In this document: positions 53,385 to 62,201 of the stretch, piece by piece
How positions within the stretch are numbered: the stretch's first letter is position 1
Layout of the letters: each line of letters begins with the position of its first letter
From: Paenibacillus sp. RC67
GTDB taxonomy: Bacteria > Bacillota > Bacilli > Paenibacillales > NBRC-103111
Direction: 5' to 3'
NCBI RefSeq assembly: GCF_030020805.1
Contig: NZ_CP125098.1
Location: 4,735,501 to 4,799,500 of the forward strand
Length of the DNA: 64,000 nucleotides
The notes under the pieces: model-generated
The model's database searches: none
Seen by the model: only the letters and a program-made list of their open reading frames with translations
What the model was told of the DNA's origin: nothing
Program-made: the position numbers and the translations under genes

Positions 53385-54884
53385 CTACCTCCTGTTCCCG
53401 CCGTGGAATGCTAGCGTTTTGACCACCACTGGGATCATTATGCCTCCTATCGGCTCCCCCAAATCGATATAATCGCCGTGCTCGACCGTAATTTGATCAA
53501 TGCAGATGATCTTCGGTCTTTCACCACTGCGGCGAACCAGCGACTGGCCTAAGGCTTTAGCGATGTCATTGGCGCAGATGACAACCATGACACTGCTTGC
53601 CGGAAAATACCGTCTGTAGCCGTCCACCAGCAGCGCCGATATGTTCTGAAGGGATATGTAACTCCAATGCTTAAGGGCAGGAAGAGCCAGGGCAACTGAA
53701 GCCGACGCGGCTTCATCCCGTTCGTACAAGCTTGAAGCGGTACTCATCGCTTGGACAATGGTCTGCTCAAGCAGCTCAGGCTGCTCCACAACTTCGGCTG
53801 ACAGCTCCAGCTTCATCACCGGCACATTGCGGATCGGAAGCAGCGATTCATCCAAATGAACCGTAGCTCCGCTAATTTCCGTGCTCTGCATACCCGCTCC
53901 AATGACGGTAGCCCTTACCGTTTCTTCCGCCTGAGTCAGATGCAGCTGCGCTGCCTCGAAGCTTTCCTGAATCGTGTGTGCAAGCAGAGGACCTAAATCT
54001 CCATAGGCAGCTGTCTGTTCCAAGGTAGTTGGTTTAGGCTGGCTCATCAGGCGGCCTATGCCACCGGAGATCATCCATTCTTCGATAGGCGGAATCGAAC
54101 GCAGCAGCTGGCCAAGCACCAGCTTTCTCGCTGCATCCTTAATCAGATCTACTTTTAATGGATTCAAGCTCTCCATCATATCCCTACACATGCCAGAGCA
54201 AATTTGCTTCAGCCATTCGTAGCTAACTTGCTGACCTACTTCCAGCCTATAGCCACTAGCTTCCAACCAAGGTCTCAATGACTCGGAGATGGAGGTAAGT
54301 CTCCCTCTGCCATCGATCTGAATTAATCTGCCACCGACATGAAAAGTCATTGTTCCTACCAGCTTGCCTCTTTGAAACACGGCCGCATTAGCCGTCCCGC
54401 CGCCGATATCAACATTAACAACCGCACCATGGATCTGCCTGGAGCGTTGTTCCGCGCCCGCGCCTTTGCCTGCCAGCAGCCCTTCCAGATCAGGTCCGGC
54501 CGTGGCTACGACAAAATCACCTGAACGCTCTGCAAGCAGATGGACGATTTGTCGCGCATTGGCTTTATTGGCGGTCTCACCTGTAATTATGACCGCTCCC
54601 GATTTTAGGTCGCTTACTTGCACTCCCGCACGCGCGTAATCTGCGGCAAGCAGCTTACCGATTTGTTCTGCATCGACCTCATCAGCACTCTTTAAAGGAG
54701 TGCTGTAGATTGGGCTTGCATATACTAGCTCTCTTTCCACAATGTCATATCTCGGAAGACTCAGCGCGCCGGAGGTGCGCGCCAGTCTCAGGCGACTGAT
54801 GATCATTTTGGTCGTACTCGTCCCAATATCGATGCCTACACTCGTGATCCAACGCTCTTCACTGCGGATTTCCAATACTCTCAC
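53385..54884 (-). CDS. eutA: Ethanolamine ammonia-lyase reactivating factor
   Basis: The product is 499 residues. The actin-like ATPase fold has SVGIDIGTSTTKMIISRL (phosphate 1), GAVIITGETANKANARQI and VNVDIGGGTANAAVF (phosphate 2). EutA swaps damaged cobalamin out of EutBC in an ATP-dependent way. The GTG start at 54884 overlaps the eutV stop by four bases (GTGA), so the two are translationally coupled. Confidence 0.95.
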   Translation of the reverse strand: MRVLEIRSEERWITSVGIDIGTSTTKMIISRLRLARTSGALSLPRYDIVERELVYASPIYSTPLKSADEVDAEQIGKLLAADYARAGVQVSDLKSGAVIITGETANKANARQIVHLLAERSGDFVVATAGPDLEGLLAGKGAGAEQRSRQIHGAVVNVDIGGGTANAAVFQRGKLVGTMTFHVGGRLIQIDGRGRLTSISESLRPWLEASGYRLEVGQQVSYEWLKQICSGMCRDMMESLNPLKVDLIKDAARKLVLGQLLRSIPPIEEWMISGGIGRLMSQPKPTTLEQTAAYGDLGPLLAHTIQESFEAAQLHLTQAEETVRATVIGAGMQSTEISGATVHLDESLLPIRNVPVMKLELSAEVVEQPELLEQTIVQAMSTASSLYERDEAASASVALALPALKHWSYISLQNISALLVDGYRRYFPASSVMVVICANDIAKALGQSLVRRSGERPKIICIDQITVEHGDYIDLGEPIGGIMIPVVVKTLAFHGGNRR

Positions 54885-55480
54885 CCGTTTCTCGCCATTA
54901 AGAACCCTACCTCGGGTCCTTCAGCCAGCAGCTGCTCCGCCAGCTTTCCCAAAGATATCCGAGCTGCCATGCTGGCCTCTCGCATTCGTCGGTAAGCTTC
55001 CTCCTCCTCCAGCGCGTAGGCCTTCATTAACATGCCTTTGACCTTCTCGATGCGCTTGCGGTCTTCGAGCGATTGTTTTAATTCCTCCAGGTCCTTTTTC
55101 AAGCCGTCGATTCGCTCCTTCTGACTCAAAGCGATCTCTACAGCAGGGATCAAGTCCTCCTCGGAAATGGGCTTCACTAGATAAGCAGCGACACCAGCTC
55201 GTCTTGCATCCTGTACAAGCTCCTTCTGACTGTAAGCAGTCAACAGCAGCACGGAAGTATCCTGCATCCTACGAATAATTTGAGATGCCTTAATCCCGTT
55301 CATAACCGGCATTTTCACATCCATAATAACGAGATCGGGCTTCAATCTGGCTACCAACGCAACGGCTTCTTCCCCGTTCTTCGCTTCGCCGGCAACAGTG
55401 TAGCCTTCCTCTTCCAGCATTTCACGGATATCCATACGAATAATTGGATCATCATCTACAACGACAATGGAATTTTTCAT
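54881..55480 (-). CDS. eutV: ANTAR response regulator EutV
   Basis: The product is 199 residues. The receiver domain has VVVDDDPIIRMDI, the phospho-Asp in LVIMDVKMP and Lys in YLVKPI. A coiled linker leads to an ANTAR RNA-binding domain at about 135-190 (EKVKGMLMKAYALEEEEAYR and MREASMAARISLGKLAEQ). Phosphorylated EutV binds dual hexaloop hairpins in mRNA leaders and prevents terminator formation. Its likely target is the leader before eutL. RBS AGGAGG. Confidence 0.95.
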   Translation of the reverse strand: MKNSIVVVDDDPIIRMDIREMLEEEGYTVAGEAKNGEEAVALVARLKPDLVIMDVKMPVMNGIKASQIIRRMQDTSVLLLTAYSQKELVQDARRAGVAAYLVKPISEEDLIPAVEIALSQKERIDGLKKDLEELKQSLEDRKRIEKVKGMLMKAYALEEEEAYRRMREASMAARISLGKLAEQLLAEGPEVGFLMARNG

Positions 55481-55499
55481 AGCTGCAGCCCCTCCTCAA

Positions 55500-56930
55500 C
55501 TATGGTTTGGAAAGCGGAAATGTCAGCTGAACCTCCGTACCTTTCTCGTCCGACGTGATGCTCATAATGCCACTCAGATTTTCATTGACCAGCGTTTCGG
55601 TTATTTTGAGACCCAAATGCCCTTTTGGGTCGATCTGTTTCTTTGGATCGATACCAACTCCGTTGTCAGCTACCCTTACCGTCACAATCTGACCGTTGCG
55701 ATGAAGGGCAATATCGATCTCGCCGCATTCCTTATCACGAAAAGCATGAATTACGCAGTTTTGAACCAACTCATTGACGACAAGGGCCAGTGTCGTTGCC
55801 ATATCTGAAGGCAGTGTCAGCTCGTCACCGCATAGCTGAACGCGAATGCTCTGATCCGGCTTCGCCGTTGAGGAGACGATGTTTTTGGCAATTCGATCTA
55901 CCACATCGATGAATCGAATCGTATCCAGGCCGTCAAATGCAAGCATTTCATGAATGATAGCAATACTGTTAATACGATTCATGCTATCGCGATAGACTGT
56001 TTTCACTTCATCCATCTTCGTTCTCCGCATTTGCAGCCTAAGGAGGCTCGACACCGTCTGCAGATTGTTTTTCACGCGATGATGAATTTCCTTAATGACG
56101 GCGGACTTGATCATGAGCTGCTTATCCTTCTCTTTCAGATCCGAAACATCGCGAATAAGCATAAGACCGCCAACAACCCGCTGTTCCTTGTAAATGGATA
56201 CTGCCTTCAATTCAAAGGCTGTCGCTCCGATCTGAATTTCTTCATGAAAAATTCCGCCAGTACCTATGACCGACTTTTTCTCCAAACGATCATGGAATAG
56301 TTCACGCAATGTTCTTCCCTGAATCATTCCGGAATGACCTATGTCGCATAACATCGTCGCAGCCCGTGGATTCGTATAGGTCACACGTTCCGTATTGTCG
56401 AACAGCACAATCCCTTCATGCATCAAGAGTGGCATGCTGCCCTCGGACATTGCTACCTTTAGCAGAGTTTCACTTAGCTGTTCCGTCGTTTCCATGAGCT
56501 GCTCCACGTGCTTTTCCTGCTCCAGCTTTTTGGAAATGTCCTGCTCCATAATCAAGGCGCCTATCACTCGCCCATCAGCCTTGGCACGGATCGGTACGAC
56601 ATGCTGTTGCATCGCAATATGCTCTTGCGATATTCCTCTTGAGCCAATGACTGGCTGCCCCGACAGCAGACAAAACATTACAGCCGGTTCGTTATGCGCG
56701 TAGGCAAGCTGTCCGACAACCGATGTTTTGTACAGTGACGGTGCTGTCGCAGGGTGAGCCTGCGCGATAACGAGCGCTGTACCCGTATCCGGCAGCGGGC
56801 AATCGATGAACACATCCGATTGCGACACATCGGCAATAAGCTGCAAGTGGCGAGCCATGTCTTCAATAACCGCCGTTTCTTCCAAAGTCAGCAGAGTACG
56901 TTCCACACATAGGGTTGTGATTGATATCAT
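55500..56930 (-). CDS. eutW: Ethanolamine sensor histidine kinase EutW
   Basis: The product is 476 residues without a membrane helix, so it senses in the cytoplasm. An N-terminal H_kinase_N-type sensor (about 1-140), a PAS domain (about 170-290), then HisKA_2 with IKEIHHRVKNNLQTVSSLLR and a HATPase with VNELVQNCVIHAF and ADNGVGID. EutW phosphorylates EutV when ethanolamine is present. RBS GAGGG. Follows eutP by 105 bases. Confidence 0.95.
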   Translation of the reverse strand: MISITTLCVERTLLTLEETAVIEDMARHLQLIADVSQSDVFIDCPLPDTGTALVIAQAHPATAPSLYKTSVVGQLAYAHNEPAVMFCLLSGQPVIGSRGISQEHIAMQQHVVPIRAKADGRVIGALIMEQDISKKLEQEKHVEQLMETTEQLSETLLKVAMSEGSMPLLMHEGIVLFDNTERVTYTNPRAATMLCDIGHSGMIQGRTLRELFHDRLEKKSVIGTGGIFHEEIQIGATAFELKAVSIYKEQRVVGGLMLIRDVSDLKEKDKQLMIKSAVIKEIHHRVKNNLQTVSSLLRLQMRRTKMDEVKTVYRDSMNRINSIAIIHEMLAFDGLDTIRFIDVVDRIAKNIVSSTAKPDQSIRVQLCGDELTLPSDMATTLALVVNELVQNCVIHAFRDKECGEIDIALHRNGQIVTVRVADNGVGIDPKKQIDPKGHLGLKITETLVNENLSGIMSITSDEKGTEVQLTFPLSKP

Positions 56931-57035
56931 CGGGAATCCCTCATCGCTTCATGATTGTGTTCCAATGATTCTATTGTCACATAATGGACACAATTTAGGA
57001 AGGAGTCTCTTAGAAAAAACTTGTTCAACTTCCAC

Positions 57036-57488
57036 TCAATTCTTGCTTTCCGGATACACGATAGGCAGCAGTCTATTCTTTAACTCCTCTATTCCCTCAC
57101 CTCTTGCCGAAGAGGTCAAGAAAATTTCCCCTTGAGGCAAAGATTGTCTAAGCAGAGACATCGCCTTGGCGGGATCGGCATTAGGGTGGTCGGTCTTCGT
57201 AACTGCGCCAAAGGCTGGTATTGGGAATCCCCCAGCAAATCCCGGAGGAAAATAGTTTCTTGTTCTTGATGCATCATGAACCAGCAGTATCGCTGCCGCT
57301 TGATGAGAAGTAGCCATTAAGGAGCGATAGTACATCGGATTCTCGGTATATTCACCGGGTGTATCAATGAGCCATTCCCGGTAAACAAGGCTCTGGGTCT
57401 TAGCTGCAGGCTGACTTTCGCCGAACAGTGCTTTAACCAGCGTCGATTTGCCGGCGCCTACGGCACCGATAATCATCACTTTTTTCAT
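57036..57488 (-). CDS. eutP: EutP GTPase-like protein
   Basis: The product is 150 residues. The P-loop is GAVGAGKST, the switch region LIDTPGEYTENP and the guanine motif TKTD (NKxD-like). EutP/PduV proteins associate with the microcompartment, and the Salmonella EutP has acetate-kinase activity. The RBS is weak. It lies immediately after eutS. Confidence 0.9.
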   Translation of the reverse strand: MKKVMIIGAVGAGKSTLVKALFGESQPAAKTQSLVYREWLIDTPGEYTENPMYYRSLMATSHQAAAILLVHDASRTRNYFPPGFAGGFPIPAFGAVTKTDHPNADPAKAMSLLRQSLPQGEIFLTSSARGEGIEELKNRLLPIVYPESKN

Positions 57489-57492
57489 CTCG

Positions 57493-57834
57493 TCACGACC
57501 TCGTCAGCGGGGCAATGGAGAACTGCAGCTTTTCATGCAAAAAGCTGTTTACAGCCTCAATCGCCATTTCCACTGCAGATACATCTCCGACGATGACAAG
57601 CGAGCCAGTAAAGCGATCCAAATATCCAATGTCTACGTTAGCCGCTTTCGTCGCAATGTCTGCGGCAATGATTGCCGTTTCCGTCGGGGTCAGTGTCATT
57701 ATGCCAAGAGCATTTGCATTCTCAATGCCCAGCTTTGTATATAACACCGGATCCGGGTTGGCAATTACATGAGCCAACGTAAGCTGCTTGCCCGGCACGT
57801 ATTCCTGTATCACCCGCTGCTTTGGCTGTTCCAT
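57493..57834 (-). CDS. eutS: Microcompartment shell protein EutS
   Basis: The product is 113 residues. QRVIQEYVPGKQLTLAHVIA and the GIENANALGIMTLTPTETAI segment are the circularly permuted BMC fold of EutS/PduU, whose hexamers are bent. RBS GGAGGG. Confidence 0.95.
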   Translation of the reverse strand: MEQPKQRVIQEYVPGKQLTLAHVIANPDPVLYTKLGIENANALGIMTLTPTETAIIAADIATKAANVDIGYLDRFTGSLVIVGDVSAVEMAIEAVNSFLHEKLQFSIAPLTRS

Positions 57835-57845
57835 GTCCGCCCTCC

Positions 57846-58124
57846 TTATTCCACGTCGTCCGTAACCTCGAAGCTGTCCACAATCCCGACGATCATGGCG
57901 TCGATCGGTACCATTTTGCCATTGAACAGCACTCGTGCGGGACTTCCCCGCGATACGATAACCTTCTCGCCGACGCCGGCTCCAATCCGATCGGCGGCGA
58001 TCACCGTCTGCCCGGACTCCACGTGCTTGAAGTCAATCGGCTGAACGACCATCAGCTTCAAGTTGTCCATTCCTTCTTCCTTCTGAGTTGCCCATACGCT
58101 ACCAATCACTTTGCCGAGAAACAT
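57846..58124 (-). CDS. eutN: Microcompartment vertex protein EutN
   Basis: The product is 92 residues. MFLGKVIGSVWATQKEEGMD, DRIGAGVGEKVIVSRGSPAR and DAMIVGIVD are the EutN/CcmL pentamer family that caps shell vertices. RBS GGAGGGAGG. Confidence 0.95.
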   Translation of the reverse strand: MFLGKVIGSVWATQKEEGMDNLKLMVVQPIDFKHVESGQTVIAADRIGAGVGEKVIVSRGSPARVLFNGKMVPIDAMIVGIVDSFEVTDDVE

Positions 58125-58136
58125 CTGCCTCCCTCC

Positions 58137-59018
58137 TTATCCCTGATCTGCGTAGTGCAGCTCTACACCCGTTGCCTTCAGCAAATCTCTGGCCAGGGGA
58201 GACACAAGGGTCCGTTTGTTAATTACGATACTAACCACTGTTCCATTCCTTACCTGCTGTTGAACCCAATCCGCACTCATCAGTCGTCCTTCAAAAGTGA
58301 TCGTTCCGCTTCCTTCGACTGTATCGTTTTGTTCATTTCCAACATTTTTGTTTTCTTCCACCGCAGCCTTTTGAAAGGTAGGAACTGCTGCTTCGACAAC
58401 GATTATCTTCTCTTTAGAGCGATTCGAGCATTGACTCACTACCCGCTCGGCTAAATGCTTTTGCGGAGCAAATTCCACTCCAAGCGTCTGCAGCTCTTTT
58501 TTATATCGATCGAATAAGGTCTGATAGGGCTTCGGTAGTGTCAATGTTTGCAAGGTTCGACGATCCGCTCTTTTGATGCCAGGAACATCATCCCCGATGA
58601 AAACAAATTTGTTCAGGAGCAGGGCTGATAAGATGAGCTCGGACTTGACCGTTCCTTTTAATCCCGCAGCCGCTTTCCCCGCATTGTCCAGATCAATCTC
58701 TGGAATGACGATGCCATCGTATTCCAGCGGCACCTCCAAGGGAGCAGGAGCGAATTCGTCGGAAGTGATAATTTTGCCTCGTCCTCCACATTCAATTTTA
58801 TGCAGGCCAAGCCAAGATGAAGTCTCTCCGTCCAGAAATAAAATATCGTGGCAAATGCCGTGATTCGCAAGCAGAATAAAATGATCCGTGAACGCTTCAT
58901 GAGCTGTACTGTCGCAAAAGACATACAAAACCTTAGGAGGCTTAACTGTATCCCCTTGCATCGACAGCAGGATCTCCCGAATAATCGACTCAACCGTTTG
59001 CTTCCATTCCGTCCGCAT
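58137..59018 (-). CDS. Uncharacterised eut-operon protein
   Basis: The product is 293 residues. Residues 1-175 look like an alpha/beta flavoprotein-type fold (VLYVFCDSTAHEAFTDHFIL, DGIVIPEIDLDN, ILSALLLNKFVFIGDD). Residues about 180-250 are a Glu/Asn/Lys linker. Residues 250-293 contain GRLMSADWVQQQVRNGTVVS and RTLVSPLARDLLKATGVELHY, resembling short tails seen on several microcompartment proteins. Similar genes of unknown function sit at the same place in Listeria-type eut loci. No catalytic function can be assigned. RBS GGGGGTGAG. Confidence 0.7.
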   Translation of the reverse strand: MRTEWKQTVESIIREILLSMQGDTVKPPKVLYVFCDSTAHEAFTDHFILLANHGICHDILFLDGETSSWLGLHKIECGGRGKIITSDEFAPAPLEVPLEYDGIVIPEIDLDNAGKAAAGLKGTVKSELILSALLLNKFVFIGDDVPGIKRADRRTLQTLTLPKPYQTLFDRYKKELQTLGVEFAPQKHLAERVVSQCSNRSKEKIIVVEAAVPTFQKAAVEENKNVGNEQNDTVEGSGTITFEGRLMSADWVQQQVRNGTVVSIVINKRTLVSPLARDLLKATGVELHYADQG

Positions 59019-59022
59019 TCTC

Positions 59023-59811
59023 TCACCCCCTTATGGTGTGCGTGATGTCCCCGTTGCGGCCTATAACCCTTACCTGTTGCCCCGTGCTTAGCTGTGCAGC
59101 ATTGGCTTCGTCCGTGTCCAAATGAAGTTCAAGCGAATAATGCTCATGAATACGAACTACCACATCAGCAAACAGAATTGGACGATCTCCTGCAGTTTGT
59201 ACTATAAGGCGGTCACCCTGCTCCACCTGAAATTGTTTAGCATCCTCCACCGACATGTGGACGTGATTTTTGGCGACGATGAGGCCTTCAGGCAGCATTA
59301 CCATTTGTTTGTGCCCGATCAGAACGATTCCCGGTGTGTCTTGCAAATGTCCTGAGAGACGCACAGGAGGATGAATTCCGAGCAAATACCCGTCCGTCCG
59401 AGATATTTCAACCTGCGATGCTCCACGGGATGGCCCAAGCACCCGCACCTGAGGAATCACCCCTTTGGGTCCTGCCAAAGTAACCGTCTCCCGGGCTGCG
59501 AATTGTCCGGGCTGAGACAGTTCCTTTAGAGGAGTCAACCGGTATCCGTTGCCGAACAACAGCTCGACATGCTCCTCTGACAAATGGACATGACGGTTCG
59601 ATACGCCAACGGGGATTTGGAGCTCCTTATCCACTACACTCGGTGTGCTGCTGGATACTCTAGACGTCCTATTTCTTTGAATCGGGATGCCCCTGCTTTT
59701 CAAAAAGTCCGCTGCGGCCGGAGTCAGCTTATCCTCCTCGTTGACGGGAAAAGGATTCGGAATGCCTCTGGCCAGCTGAGCTCGCAGACCGGATTCCGTG
59801 ATAAGCGCCAT
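59023..59811 (-). CDS. Phosphotransacylase PduL/EutD type
   Basis: The product is 262 residues. Two PduL beta-barrel domains show by the zinc-binding histidines in SNRHVHLSEEHV and KNHVHMSVEDA, plus GPSRGASQVEISRTDGYLLG and HEHYSLELHLDTDEANAA. It converts acetyl-CoA from EutE to acetyl-phosphate and regenerates CoA inside the shell. The first 55 residues (LTPAAADFLKSRGIPIQRNR) form an extension likely used for targeting. RBS is weak. Confidence 0.9.
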   Translation of the reverse strand: MALITESGLRAQLARGIPNPFPVNEEDKLTPAAADFLKSRGIPIQRNRTSRVSSSTPSVVDKELQIPVGVSNRHVHLSEEHVELLFGNGYRLTPLKELSQPGQFAARETVTLAGPKGVIPQVRVLGPSRGASQVEISRTDGYLLGIHPPVRLSGHLQDTPGIVLIGHKQMVMLPEGLIVAKNHVHMSVEDAKQFQVEQGDRLIVQTAGDRPILFADVVVRIHEHYSLELHLDTDEANAAQLSTGQQVRVIGRNGDITHTIRG

Positions 59812-59816
59812 AGTCG

Positions 59817-60104
59817 TTAGCCTTCAAGCTTCGGAAGAATGAATTCAATATCCGTGTGAGGTCGTGGGATCACATGAACGGAGACAAGCTCTCCGATCTT
59901 CTCCGCTGCGGCCGCGCCTGCATCTGTCGCTGCTTTAACCGCGCCGACATCCCCTCGTACCATAACTGTCACAAGTCCTCCACCGACATGTACCTTGCCG
60001 ATCAGCTTAACATTTGCTGCCTTCACCATCGCGTCAGCTGCTTCGATGGATCCAACCAACCCTTTCGTTTCCACCATTCCTAGTGCCGCCATTTCTCCTG
60101 CCAT
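59817..60104 (-). CDS. eutM: Microcompartment shell hexamer EutM
   Basis: The product is 95 residues with the classic BMC domain: ALGMVETKGLVGSIEAADAM, GGGLVTVMVRGDVGAVKAAT and SVHVIPRPH. It is expected to be the major shell facet protein. RBS AAAAGGAGG. Confidence 0.95.
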   Translation of the reverse strand: MAGEMAALGMVETKGLVGSIEAADAMVKAANVKLIGKVHVGGGLVTVMVRGDVGAVKAATDAGAAAAEKIGELVSVHVIPRPHTDIEFILPKLEG

Positions 60105-60186
60105 TTGAATAGCCTCCTTTTATTTGCTTGCTGAAAGCCTCTCTGCCAAGCTTCCGAAGCAGGCTTTGCTGTGCAAAGCCCCCAAT

Positions 60187-61683
60187 TTATTGCAATTGCA
60201 TCTCAGCTAGTACGCTTTTGACCAGCTGCATCACTTCTTCGCGTGAAATTCCCAGCTTGCTCCGTGCTTGAATGGATTCCACCGCTTGCTCTATCGCCTC
60301 GGCTGAAGAAGCCTCGGTCGGTCCTGAAGGAACCATCTCGCGTATTCCGAACGCAAGACGCTTTATATTCAACAAATGCTGCGGACCTATATTGTCTGAA
60401 GTAATATTGTTGCCGAACGATCCACATCCGAGTGTCAAAGATGGCATAATGCCCGTCGTCGCTCCTATGCCGCCGAACGTAGTGCCCGCATTGACCACAA
60501 TTCGTGACGCAGGCTTCTCCAGACCGAACGCTTCGATGACCGTCTCATCCACGCAGTGAATACCTAGTGTATGACCCAGTCCGCCCAGCTCCAGCAGCTC
60601 CTTGCATCGCTTACAGCCCTCCCTCCAATCGCTCACCGTGTAGAGAGCCAACAATGGACTCAGCTTCTCCATCGAAAAAGGATGGGCTGGGCCGACTGCT
60701 GTTTCTTCAGCAATCATTACTTTCGTTTCCAAGGGGATGGAGATGCCTACCATGCCAGCAATGACCCCCGGTGATCTGCCTACAACCTTTGGATTCAAGC
60801 CTTTGCCAATCATCAAAATCGACTCGACGTTTTGTTTTTCCTTCTCGTTCAAAAAATAGGCGCCCTGATGCCTCAATTCTTGAATCAGTTGAGGTTTCAC
60901 CGCCTGATCCACGACCAATGCTTGCTCTGAGGCGCAAATCGTTCCATAATCAAACGTTTTGCTTTGTACTATTAACCTGACGGCATTTGGAATATCTGCA
61001 CTCGAATGAATATAAACCGGAACATTGCCAGGCCCAACACCATAAGCTGGCTTTCCAGAGCTGTATGCTGCTTTTACCATCGCCGTACCGCCTGTGGCAA
61101 GAATGACATCCGTCAGCTTATGCTTCATCAGCTCTGCACTCGCCTCCAGTGTTGGTTGAGTGAGACAGCGGATGATTCCTTCCGGTGCCCCTGCTTCTAT
61201 CGCCGCCTGCTGCATAAGCATTGCCGCCTCCTGTGAGCAGCGGAGTGCCGATGGATGAGGACTGATCACAATGGCATTGCGCGACTTGATGGAGATCATA
61301 CATTTGAAAAGTACCGTTGAGGTCGGATTTGTGGAAGGTATGATGGCAGCGATGATCCCGACTGGCTGAGCGATTTCCCATACTTTAAGCTGCTCGTCTT
61401 TTTTTATAATTCCTACGGTTTGCATATCCTTGATCGCTTCATAGACGTTCATGGCTACGAACCGATTCTTTGCCGCCTTATCAGGCGCATTGCCGAAGCC
61501 GGTTTCCTCAACAGCGAGTGCGGCAAGCCGTTCCGCTTCTCTATCCGCTGCTAGGGCCATCGATTCAACCATAGCGTTAATTTGCTGTTGAGACATCGCC
61601 TCCAGCTGCTTCTGAGCAGCCTTGGCTTCTTGAAGAAAGTGCCTTACCTCCTGAATGGATTGTAAATCCGGATCAAGCTTCAT
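60187..61683 (-). CDS. eutE: CoA-acylating acetaldehyde dehydrogenase EutE
   Basis: The product is 498 residues of the aldehyde-dehydrogenase fold. The catalytic Cys is at about 250 in FDYGTICASEQ, and VGIIAAIIPSTNPTSTVLFK is the nucleotide-binding region. It turns toxic acetaldehyde into acetyl-CoA with NAD+ inside the shell. The C-terminus ISREEVMQLVKSVLAEMQLQ is an amphipathic helix that looks like an encapsulation peptide; an N-terminal helix (QEVRHFLQEAKAAQKQLEAM) is a second candidate. RBS GGGAGGAG. Confidence 0.95.
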   Translation of the reverse strand: MKLDPDLQSIQEVRHFLQEAKAAQKQLEAMSQQQINAMVESMALAADREAERLAALAVEETGFGNAPDKAAKNRFVAMNVYEAIKDMQTVGIIKKDEQLKVWEIAQPVGIIAAIIPSTNPTSTVLFKCMISIKSRNAIVISPHPSALRCSQEAAMLMQQAAIEAGAPEGIIRCLTQPTLEASAELMKHKLTDVILATGGTAMVKAAYSSGKPAYGVGPGNVPVYIHSSADIPNAVRLIVQSKTFDYGTICASEQALVVDQAVKPQLIQELRHQGAYFLNEKEKQNVESILMIGKGLNPKVVGRSPGVIAGMVGISIPLETKVMIAEETAVGPAHPFSMEKLSPLLALYTVSDWREGCKRCKELLELGGLGHTLGIHCVDETVIEAFGLEKPASRIVVNAGTTFGGIGATTGIMPSLTLGCGSFGNNITSDNIGPQHLLNIKRLAFGIREMVPSGPTEASSAEAIEQAVESIQARSKLGISREEVMQLVKSVLAEMQLQ

Positions 61684-61698
61684 GCCGCACTCCTCCCA

Positions 61699-62184
61699 TC
61701 ATTCCTTAAGCTCTGTGAGCAGACGGATAAGATCGGCTTTGTTGGCTGCACTGATTTCCCTACCCGCTAAAGGAAATCCGGGAGTATTTTTAGCCAACTC
61801 CCTTAGCTCCTGAACGGAAAGCTTGGTTAACGTCTCCACATCCAGCGCGACAGGTTCAAGTCCGTCTCCTTCAGTCTTCTTCTCGTCCGAACGAAGCCGT
61901 TCTAGCATAGTGGCGACTGTAACGTCCGGTCGCGCAATAACATGTGCAGACAAAAGTTGTCCCACTTTGCGAGCCTCCGCCTCGCCTGCTTCCACTGCTG
62001 CCTTGACGGATGACACGTCACCCCATATGTAGACTGTTACAATTCCGGCATCCGCCTTCTCGTATGCGGTCACTTGGACGTCCGCCGTCTTGGCAGCTGC
62101 ATCTGCCGCTGCAATCAGAGCGGGAACCCCTAAGGTTTCGATCATTCCCAATGCCATTTTGCTATAACTTGATTGTAGGCTCAC
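61699..62184 (-). CDS. BMC shell protein with C-terminal SAP/Rho_N-like domain (EutK-like)
   Basis: The product is 161 residues. Residues 10-98 form one BMC domain (ALGMIETLGVPALIAAADAA, AGIVTVYIWGDVSSVKAAVE, SAHVIARPD). An acidic linker follows, and residues about 117-161 (TLTKLSVQELRELAKNTPGF, ISAANKADLIRLLTEL) look like a SAP or Rho_N helix-extended-helix domain. E. coli EutK also joins BMC to a nucleic-acid-binding-like tail, but of a different fold. Possible binding of nucleic acid or cargo is inferred. GTG start with GGGTGATC. Confidence 0.8.
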   Translation of the reverse strand: MSLQSSYSKMALGMIETLGVPALIAAADAAAKTADVQVTAYEKADAGIVTVYIWGDVSSVKAAVEAGEAEARKVGQLLSAHVIARPDVTVATMLERLRSDEKKTEGDGLEPVALDVETLTKLSVQELRELAKNTPGFPLAGREISAANKADLIRLLTELKE

Positions 62185-62201
62185 GTTCGATCACCCGCTT
62201 T

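Noticed and set aside
56931..57035. Second ANTAR leader between eutP and eutW
   Set aside because: An ATTGTG/CACAAT inverted pair is present, but I found neither a terminator nor a hexaloop with A1/G4 in a paired stem.
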